Shown here: in pieces, positions 19,548 to 26,587 of the stretch
Numbering within the stretch: position 1 is the stretch's first letter
Layout of the letters: every line of letters begins with the position of its first letter
NCBI GenBank assembly: GCA_027575765.1
Contig: JANBPT010000672.1
Coordinates: 1-26,587 of the forward strand
Source of the DNA: Tieghemiomyces parasiticus
Lineage: Eukaryota > Kickxellomycota > Dimargaritomycetes > Dimargaritales > Dimargaritaceae
Direction of reading: 5' to 3'
Length of the DNA: 26,587 nucleotides
Translations under genes and position numbers: made by a program
The notes under the pieces: model-generated
The model's database searches: none
Seen by the model: the letters and a program-made list of their open reading frames with translations, nothing else
What the model was told of the DNA's origin: nothing

Positions 19548-21451
19548 TCAAAAGTCGTCTAGGTCGTCCAGCAAAAATCCCAGCTCGTCGTCAACATCTG
19601 CGATGGATTGCGAGAGGAGCGGCGGCGGAGGGTCGTTGGCTACGGATGGGTTGAGCCCCGCCACCGGCGATTCCCGAAGTCTTGGAGGAGTCGGAGCCGC
19701 TTCGGACGGGCCCGTACCAAATAGGCGGCGTGACACGGTACGCTCCTGAGGCGGGGCCTCAGCGACGTAGGGTGAACCCGGCCGTGACCCCGGGGAAGGG
19801 GGTGCAAAGTCGGGATCCACCCATTTGTGTAGCTCAGTTTCCTGGCCGGGCGGGTGGAGTCGTGGGAAAGGTGGTAGGGGTGGTGGATAGCGAGAGGGGG
19901 TAAACATCGCGTTAACCAACGCAGATCCGTGAAGGAGAGAGCGGTGGCGTGGTAAACGGCTACGCGGCGAGACGAGTATCGCTTTCTGGTAGCTTACCGT
20001 GACGCTCTGGTGCGTAGTGACATCGTGGACGGTGCGGGGCATCTCCCAAAACACGTAGGCGACGTTGCGCGGCGTGATGTTAAGGTGCAAAGAGTGCGCA
20101 CTGGATCGGAACAGGCTGACCTGATAAGCATAGCAAAGGGAGACGTGAGGGTGGCAAGGAATAAAGAGTGAGAGGTGGTGAGCATCAATAGGCAGCGGGG
20201 GTCCGGTCAGTGCTAAGCGCACCTTGCAGCTAGACAGTTTCATCTTATTTAACTTACATCACGAAGCACGAGGCAGGTGCCGGTCGCGATCTCGTTGGGG
20301 TGCTGCTCCATTACCCGGCGGTGAATGGTGCCTTGCATTTCCCCTAGGATGCGGACGGGGTAAAATAGGGCGAGGTAACGACGGGCGATTCGCCGATACT
20401 AACGACGGTGAATATAAAGAAAGGTGGCTGGCGCAGTAGACTTCGGGTTCGTCGAGCCAGGCCAACGGGTACCTACCGGATGGGTCAATGACAGCGACCC
20501 ACGCGTCCATGTGGGCCCACTTGATTTCGCGGACCATTACAAGTAGGAACGATAGTTTGCGGGTGGGCTTTACCCTGAGGATGCCGTAGATATTCTCGCG
20601 GAGATACGGTGAGGGGTGCGGGTAGAGGGTTTCCAAGGCGGAAGCTATACCAGCGGGGAGGATATGTCAATGTGGGGATGGTAAAGGATGATGTGTTAGG
20701 ACCATGATCGATGACGGGCTAGCCCACCTCGCCATGAGCGTGCGAGCGGCACATCATGGACCTCAGGCCTTTAACGTACGTCGGTAGGTTGAAATACCAA
20801 GTTCGTGCAACATTTCGTGCCAGGCTGGCCGGTCAAAGTCCACGTCCTTGACGGGTAGCATATCGAATGGGTCCGGGGGTTCGTCCGCACGGACTGGTAC
20901 CTCAGTGGCTAGCATTGGTGCCGGGGTCGTCGATCCGGGCGCTACGCCCGGGCGGGCGCGCGTCGGTCCTCCGAGCGACTGTGCGACAGCAGAATGAGTG
21001 AATCGATACAGGAGCTAGGGAGTTAGAACAGGGAATCTTACGAGCAAGCCTACAGCGACTGCGCCGAAAAGGGCGAACGTGGGGTACTTACTACTAGACC
21101 CGCAGGGCCTGGTAGGCGGCGAGACGCATCGTCACCATACAGTCCCCGATTCACCTGGCCTTGACGCGTCGAGGGGGGTGCCTGGGCGGTGGATGACCCG
21201 GCTGTGACGCGCGCCGGTTGGGGCACCGGGGTTCGGAAGAGTGGTTCACGACTAAAGGGGCGCGGCGTCGTCGCCACCGACGGAGGGATGGCGGACGGTA
21301 CAGCAGGCTGCGGTAGGGTGGGGACCGGGTGTGTCGACAAAGGGGCGGGGTCGGTGGTGCCAGTGGGGTCGTTGGGCTTTCGGACTTTAGCCAGGCGTGA
21401 CAGGCCGCTGAGCAGCCTGCGTTTGGTATCGGCAAACGAGGCGTCGGCCAT
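19548..21451 (-). CDS. HROB: HROB (homologous recombination OB-fold protein) homologue
   Basis: Exons 21451-21092, 20978-20780, 20644-20477, 20343-20258, then 20120-19998 and 19841-19548, give 409 aa. In animals HROB recruits the MCM8-MCM9 helicase to damaged DNA to promote repair synthesis in homologous recombination. Family marks appear in the right order: a PGPAG motif (114-118) after a disordered N-terminus, a short helical block DRPAWHEMLHELG, then the OB-fold (about 214-295). The OB-fold has MDAWVAVIDPSGEMQGTIHR running across an intron, TGTCLVLRDV running across another, and HLNITPRNVAYVF. The C-terminus is acidic, VDDELGFLLDDLDDF, as in animal HROB. Introns are 113, 133-137 and 156 nt with GT-AG ends; two have CTAAC branch points and phases close. 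The last intron (19842-19997) is a multiple of three and stop-free; if retained, the protein is 461 aa. The start ATG has A at -3 and G at +4. An extra 5' exon is possible. Confidence 0.87.
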
Positions 21452-21907
21452 GTTGACGAAGTGAACAGGAGAGATGTTGGGAATTCCGCAGTGGGTAAAC
21501 GATTGAAGTGCCGGTCCAAGTCGACCCAATGGTCTTGCGGGGTCATAATGCCAGTCGTGGCTACTCCTAATGACCTGGGAACGAGTGGTCCTGGTCCACC
21601 ATGAGCCGCTAGTGTACAGTGTATGCTGCGGTCTCTAGTTTGCATGAGCAGACAGTTAATACGGCCGGGTAATTTCGACCATGGTGGGGGGGGGGATATT
21701 TTTTTTCGATTATGCGCCCTGACCGTTGTTTAACTCTGCCCGCCACCTGCTAGGACTCCCAGCAGCACACAGCCTGCAAGCAATTCGTCTGCACGCGCCC
21801 GCTCCTTCTCACCCTTTAAACCCTACTGGCATGTGCCCCGTACGCCCACAAACCTCAACCTTCTAGCAAACCCACGCCTCTCTCGCCTGCTTAACACTGT
21901 AACCGCC
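21452..21907. promoter_or_regulatory. divergent promoter of HROB and TRM7
   Basis: These 456 nt separate the start codons of two genes read in opposite directions, so both promoters must lie here. It contains a G10 run (21686-21695) followed at once by a T-rich stretch, and a C/T-rich leader with CTTTAAACC close to the TRM7 start. No defined operator was recognised. Confidence 0.6.
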
Positions 21908-23171
21908 ATGGGTAAAACCTCTAAAGACAAGCGGGACATTTACTACCGACTAGCCAAGGAACAGGGCTGGCGCGCCCGCAGTGCGTTCAAGCTGATCCAG
22001 ATCGATGAGGAGTATGGCATCTTTGATGGCGTCACCCGGGCCGTCGACCTTTGCGCTGCCCCAGGTAGCTGGTCCCAAGTGCTATCGACGCGGTTAACCG
22101 ACGGGACCGAGCGGTCCGCCGCGCCCATTGTGGCCATCGACCTTCAGGCCATGGCTCCCCTACCAGGCGTGGTCCAGATTCAGGGCGACATCACGAAACG
22201 GGCCACGGCTGAGCAGGTGATCAGCCACTTTGCCGGGGCCCAGGCTGACCTGGTGGTGTGCGACGGTGCTCCGGACGTAACGGGCCTCCACGATATGGAC
22301 GAATATATCCAGGCCCAGCTCCTTCTAGCGGCCCTGAACATCACCACCCACGTGCTTCGTCCCGGTGGTACCTTCGTCGCCAAAATCTTCCGTGGGCGCG
22401 ACATTACCCTCCTCTACGCCCAACTCCGGATCTTCTTTGGCCGCGTTAGCTGTGCCAAGCCCCGCAGTTCACGCAATTCTAGTATCGGTAGGTTTCCGTT
22501 CTTCGCGGCCTGGGCCCTACCCTGCATATCGCTCCCCGGTCCAATACTTATTGTTCATCCGCCATCCTTACTTGTCGCCTCAATACCCCCGGGGAGTCCA
22601 CAGAGTCCTTCGTTGTGTGCCAAGATTACGCCCCGCCCGCGGGCTACGTGCCTGATATGGCTCGGCCACTACTTGACCTAGCCTACGGTAAGTGCATTCG
22701 CTGACTGTTCCCCTTACCCTGCGTCGTCGCGCTACCAATTTAAATTATTATATTGGCTTGATCTGATTCGAGCTGTACTCCTCCCCCCCTACACACACCC
22801 ACGCACGTCGGCCAACCTCCACCCGATGTAGAGACCGATAACTCCGTAGTGGGGCCGCACCGTATCATCGCGCCTTTCGTAGCCTGTGGCGACCTTGCGG
22901 GATTCGATGCGGACAAGACCTACCCCTCCCAGGTAGGATCCAGGCGATGGCCATAGCTCGCATACTTCAAGTTATATTTTACCGCGAGTTGACATTAGGG
23001 AGGTCTCACCATTACTTCATCTTGACTCACCTTCGTTCTTATCCACTCCGACCACAGATCAACACCTCGTCGGATTACGTACCCAAGGGACCACTCCAAA
23101 CTCCCATCAACCCACCCTACCAGACGGCACTGGATTTGAAACGCAGTAACTTCTATAACGATCTCCTCTAA
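21908..23171 (+). CDS. TRM7: tRNA (cytidine-32/guanosine-34) 2'-O-methyltransferase, FtsJ/Trm7 family
   Basis: Four exons, 21908-22487, 22604-22687, 22832-22932 and 23058-23171, encode 292 aa. Trm7 methylates the 2'-OH of anticodon-loop positions 32 and 34 (tRNA-Phe, -Trp, -Leu), with Trm732 and Trm734 as partners in yeast. The start [20 protein letters not shown] is typical. The FtsJ catalytic tetrad is K28 (RSAFKL), D119 ([11 protein letters not shown]), K159 (FVAKIFRG) and E194; the E194 codon is formed by splicing exon 1 to exon 2 ([13 protein letters not shown]). SAM motif I is [14 protein letters not shown] (about 46-59). Exon 3 has [15 protein letters not shown] and exon 4 ends SNFYNDLL. 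All introns are GT-AG, 116-144 nt. The ATG has a strong GCCATGG context. The unspliced frame reads through intron 1 and beyond, so a single-exon call would give a wrong C-terminus. Confidence 0.97.
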
Positions 23172-23411
23172 ATCAACATGGTAGATGTTGTATTTGTTTC
23201 TTTGACGGCACGTGTGTACAGAGTTGCAATGTCAACGCTAAATGTTCCTTGTATAGTTGACCTGCGTATAAAAGCAAAGTGTCGCCCCCCCCTCCCTGAG
23301 ACATGCCATACTGGAGTTCGCCCAGCCATGTTAAAAGGTCTCCTCCCGGGCAAGGTCTTGACGGTCATAAATGTGCAATATAGATAGGGAGGGAGGGTCA
23401 TCGGTGGCACC

Positions 23412-24882
23412 TCAAGAGAAGGGGGGCGCGCCTAGGTTACGCCGTGCGGCCATGAGTTCGCAAAAGGCATCGTAATGTTTGAGCTGCAGTTTCTCTAGAT
23501 CTTCCACAAGATCTGGGAAAGGGGACGGCGTGTAAGTAAGCGTCAGTGGTTAGTTGGCGAGGCCATGCTTCGACCGGGGTGGAGATATGGTGGGAAGGAA
23601 GCGATGGGGGCACTTACGCGTTTCGCTAAAGTAGTAGTGCCGGACCGACATGCGCTGGAGGAATTTGACCATGGCGCCCGTACGCACCACGGCCTCCTCC
23701 AAAGGGAGGTGGTCAAAATAGGCGTGGTCAATGGCGAAGGGATTCTCGGGCTGCGGGCGTAGAGTGAGGCAAACTACCTCGACAATGATATCCCACGGCC
23801 GAATGTCAAACTGCTTCCAGCAGGATGTCGACTCCAGCTTAAGCGGGTTGTCTGTCTCCAGCTTCTGGTTCTCTTTAATACGGATTAGCCGCTCGTGGTG
23901 CGAGCGCAGCCAAACGTAAGGACACCGGTACCGCCCGTACGCGGCGATCAGAAACGACGTGTAGCGGTCGTCACGTTCCAGGTCACGGTCGATACAGCTC
24001 TTGGGCGGTTCGAACGGCGGCGGCGGCTCCTGGAGTCTGCGAATGGCCACCCGGGTTTGATACATACGTGAGGTGAGCATTTAATCCCACCGTATGCAAG
24101 TAGAGCACGAGAAGAACGGTCGATGTGGGCGCGTGGCAGCAGCTTGGGTCAGAACTTACATGGTCTGCGTCCGAATGGATGTGAGGGCGCGGTTTCTAGC
24201 TTGACTGCGGACCACATAGTATACGGGGTGGACGGGAATGAGAGGTAGGTTGGTGGCGGCGGGGTTACTTAACCAGATAATGGGCACACCAGTACGGCGG
24301 ATGGGGGGGAGGTGACCCTTATTCCGACGGAACGGAACGAACGCAGTCAGGCAACTTACGCGGACCGGAGTACAAGTAGCGAATTGGGTGGAACCTTGGG
24401 CGTCGGGGCGGCCAGGTCCGGATAGTCGTTGCGAACGCGCAACAACAGCTCCTCACGGCCCCGCACCGAGAGTTCAAGGTATTTGAAGCCCTGGTGTACC
24501 GCGGGCGGCGTGGCGAATGGGTAGAAGGGTGGGGTGGCAATTGGGTCATTAGATTGATTCTAGAGCAGCACGGTAGACCGGTTACAGCTCTCCCGATGAC
24601 CCCGTCGACGTACCTTAAGACTACCGACGACCATGAGGTCCTGCAGAAACTCGCTCAGTCGAGCAGCCTCCGTCTCGGCCTTCTGTAGCAGGGGCGGGGC
24701 AGGCAATGAGCGCGGGGTGGGAGTGACACCCAATAGTAGCCCGGGCAGCGATATGAGGTTAGCGAGTTAGAATGCGGGCCTCTAAACTCCGCCGTCTTAA
24801 ACGGGGGAGGGGTAAAGTGGGCGGTTGGCGTTGGCGACCGCTGCTTTCTTACCGTGCGTCGGGACCAGGTAAAGCTCTGCAT
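23412..24882 (-). CDS. six-exon gene, 264-aa protein of unknown function
   Basis: I do not recognise the family. Exons 24882-24853, 24682-24614, 24490-24360, 24204-24160, 24036-23618 and 23512-23412 join with all phases closing; introns are 105-170 nt, GT-AG, two with clear CTAAC branch points (near 24760 and 23555). Unspliced, no frame is open over more than 177 codons. The protein starts MQSFTWSRRT, has a short charged helix (KAETEAARLSEFLQDL), a Pro-rich linker near residues 94-102, and a compact folded domain with aromatic and Trp-rich segments (YGRYRCPYVWLRSHHERL, CWKQFDIRPWDIIVEVVCL, PLEEAVVRTGAMVKFLQ). It ends in a charged helix (EDLEKLQLKHYDAF). There is no signal peptide or membrane segment, so it is probably soluble. 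It converges on TRM7 with about 240 nt between stops. The gene model is good; the first tiny exon is the least certain part. Confidence 0.78.
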
Positions 24883-25016
24883 GGGTCGGGATGTGCTGGC
24901 GAGCTACGCGGTGGGCAGGTCAAATGGGACGTGAGTAGCAAAGACGTTACAATCGAAGAGTGGCCCCATGGGCTAATGTCAAAAAGTGGAGGTGGCGACG
25001 GTACTCGAAGGAGGAA

Positions 25017-25062
25017 GGGGGGGGGGGAAATAATGGGCCAGGGGGGGGGGTGGTGGGTGGGG
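25017..25062 (+). other. G-run cluster, G-quadruplex-type
   Basis: G11, G3, G10 and further G3/G4 runs fall within 46 bp, satisfying the G-quadruplex pattern several times over. It is 135-180 bp upstream of the start codon of the six-exon minus-strand gene, with the C-rich strand as the sense strand. Folding is inferred. Confidence 0.6.
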
Positions 25063-25589
25063 TATGGCCATGCAGGGGTCCTGAGGGCCGAGGCGAGATT
25101 GACGGACGCCTCGACCTCGCCGTAAAAAAATAGTGGGCAGGTGGCTTGGTACGGTCGTGTGGGAACTGATGGCTGATGATATATATATAGAGGCAGGTGT
25201 CGAGACATGTAGGCTGCGCGCTGTACCGGAGTGAGGACCGCGGTCACCGGACCGCTGGCCTTGTGAAGGCGGTGGCTTACGTTGTGGCGTCAACGGCAGG
25301 TTCTGTGGCCCCCTTCCCCTTGGGTCAAAGTACCGGTTTTGGCCCAGTCTTATCCTCAGTAGGACGACTACAGGGGCCGAGTCTCAAACTTTCTACGCGG
25401 TCCAATGTTCCGTTGTGGTATGCAGCCACGGTTCAACCTCGCCTCAACCATTCCAAGTTGACGTCTGAATTATACCAGCGTCCAGGGATTGGCCGACTGG
25501 TTTCCGTATTGCGCGACCCTTCCCCTATGAACCTACTGGCCAGGATACTGCCCGCCCCGCACGCGAGGATTTACGAAACGTCATGATTT

Positions 25590-25595
25590 TTTATT
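25590..25595 (-). terminator. AATAAA polyadenylation signal
   Basis: A canonical AATAAA on the minus strand, 78 nt past the stop codon of the RanGTP-binding-like gene. Its distance and the A/T-rich surroundings fit a real poly(A) signal. Confidence 0.65.
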
Positions 25596-25672
25596 GTTGC
25601 ACTTGTACTAATACATTATAGAGGAGGAGGAGAGTGGAGGAAAAAAGCTACGTAGCAGGCCTCCCTGGTCCG

Positions 25673-26587
25673 CTATTTACCTCGAAGGGGCGAGTCCTGA
25701 CCACTGTCGCTGCGGCTAGCCATGCGCCGGGTGAGTGGGCTACCGTAATCGGGACGGTAGGGCGTTCCAGCTCGACTGTACGACTTGCGGATGGAGCCTT
25801 CCAGGTCCCACGTTACGTTCCCACTGCCGTTGAGCCGGCCGCCCGGGGCTGCTGGGGCACTCCCTCCACCGTCGGGGTCGTCGCGGAGGTAGAGGGTAAG
25901 CTTTTCATCAGGAAGGTCCAGATGGTTTTGCTGCTCGCTCATTTCCAAGGCCGCCAGACGTAGTAGGTACTCGAGCAGGCTGAGTTGACTGGGTCCAGTG
26001 GCCACCTCCACGTCCGAAATCTCAGTGGCAGACCCGGGGATCTTCCCGTCTCCCTCCACGGTCTCCTCGCCATCATCATCATCGCTATCAAAGGTGAAGG
26101 CTTCTGGGCGGGCCTGTAGGGCTAGCCACTCGAACCGGGGTGATGCCGCGGTCGCCGGGCGCGGGGCCGGCGTCGTATCACCTCGCTTGGCCGAGGGTCC
26201 TTCCTGGAGGCTCAATGAGGCCAGGGACGAGGCGAGGGTGACAGAGCCAGAACCGCTAGTCACGGGTGGCCGTTGCACCTGGAGGACTAATACGGGCCGA
26301 TTGGCTTCTTCGATACCCAACAGACGCCCCGACGAGCTGTAGTGCAAGCGGATCAGATCCGCCACAGGGAACACCCGCCGTTCGCCGTACCGGGCCGGGC
26401 CGCGGTCCTCATCGTCGTCATGATAGCGACCGTCGTGCAGGTCTTCAATCAATACCAGTTCGTAATAGAAGGGTGTGGCGGCCGCGTGAACTCGCTGCAG
26501 GTAGGCGCGGCATCGGGCAAAGTCCTCCTTCCAAGTAAAGTCGTCGCGGGACTTGTCCCGTACCGAGCTGGTGAAGAGACTGTACAG
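25673..26587 (-). CDS. RanGTP-binding protein (Yrb30-like), C-terminal part, cut by the window edge
   Basis: The frame is open from the right edge to a TAG at 25673, so 304 C-terminal residues are visible and the start lies outside the window. The visible start (LYSLFTSS then FTWKEDF and YYELVLIEDLHDGRY), the segment VADLIRLHYSSSGRLLGIEE followed by RPVLVLQVQ, and SLLEYLLRLAALE with LPDEKLTLYL later resemble, from memory, the fungal Ran-binding family (PF05508) that includes yeast Yrb30, which binds RanGTP in nuclear transport. Between these blocks are long acidic and Ser/Pro-rich insertions (for example FDSDDDDGEETVEGDG), and the C-terminus is basic and Ser-rich. The sequence CTGTACAG at the very edge could be an intron acceptor, in which case the first few visible codons would not be coding. 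The gene is firm; the family assignment is moderate. Confidence 0.7.
   Translation of the reverse strand: MYSLFTSSVRDKSRDDFTWKEDFARCRAYLQRVHAAATPFYYELVLIEDLHDGRYHDDDEDRGPARYGERRVFPVADLIRLHYSSSGRLLGIEEANRPVLVLQVQRPPVTSGSGSVTLASSLASLSLQEGPSAKRGDTTPAPRPATAASPRFEWLALQARPEAFTFDSDDDDGEETVEGDGKIPGSATEISDVEVATGPSQLSLLEYLLRLAALEMSEQQNHLDLPDEKLTLYLRDDPDGGGSAPAAPGGRLNGSGNVTWDLEGSIRKSYSRAGTPYRPDYGSPLTRRMASRSDSGQDSPLRGK

Larger units (their letters stand above)
24883..25672. other. intergenic region, promoter of the unidentified six-exon gene
   Basis: This stretch lies upstream of the six-exon minus-strand gene and contains the 3' flank of the RanGTP-binding-like gene. It holds poly-G runs (25017-25027, 25041-25050) followed by GGTGGGTGGGG, a short (AT)5 run at 25179-25188, and a minus-strand AATAAA at 25590-25595. 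ORFs here look random, with no family signature. Confidence 0.6.

Noticed and set aside
22488..22681. TRM7 frame read through its first intron to a stop at 22681
   Set aside because: The read-through loses the E194 catalytic residue and the conserved C-terminal blocks, which splicing restores exactly.

Overview
This window looks like GC-rich nuclear DNA from a filamentous, probably early-diverging fungus. The evidence is short GT-AG introns (105-170 nt, several with a CTAAC-type branch point), a Zn2Cys6 transcription factor, a LIM-LIM-C1-RhoGAP protein and a fungal RanGTP-binding (Yrb30-type) protein. It also carries HROB, a recombination factor absent from the well-studied yeasts. Placement near Zoopagomycota/Kickxellomycotina is a guess. 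I see no bacterial, viral, organellar, transposon, CRISPR, rRNA or tRNA content.

Layout, left to right. A tyrosine phosphatase with an N-terminal rhodanese-like domain (minus, 171-3149) is followed by about 4.3 kb without a convincing protein gene (3150-7444). Next come a secreted acidic Ser/Thr-rich protein (plus, 7445-8380) with a 20-bp tandem repeat in its 3' flank, and a four-helix membrane protein (plus, 9375-9929). These face a two-exon steroid 5-alpha-reductase-family enzyme (minus, 10426-11327). A two-exon LIM-LIM-coiled coil-C1-RhoGAP protein (minus, 12135-15357) is divergent from a single-exon Zn2Cys6 transcription factor (plus, 16741-18831).

The right third is intron-rich. An HROB homologue of five or six exons (minus, 19548-21451) shares a 456-nt divergent promoter with a four-exon TRM7/FtsJ tRNA methyltransferase (plus, 21908-23171). 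A six-exon gene I cannot identify (minus, 23412-24882) converges on TRM7. The 3' end of a RanGTP-binding-protein-like gene (minus, 25673 to the right edge) closes the window. I rebuilt these spliced genes by hand: every junction is GT-AG, all codon phases close, and family motifs run across the junctions.

The genes do not form one pathway; this is a mixed stretch of housekeeping and signalling genes (MAPK and Rho signalling, transcription, recombination repair, tRNA modification, nuclear transport). The items most worth following up are the fungal HROB, the unidentified six-exon gene, the secreted protein with its flanking repeat, and the large gene-poor region. Poly-G tracts of 9-12 recur between genes, all read on the plus strand.
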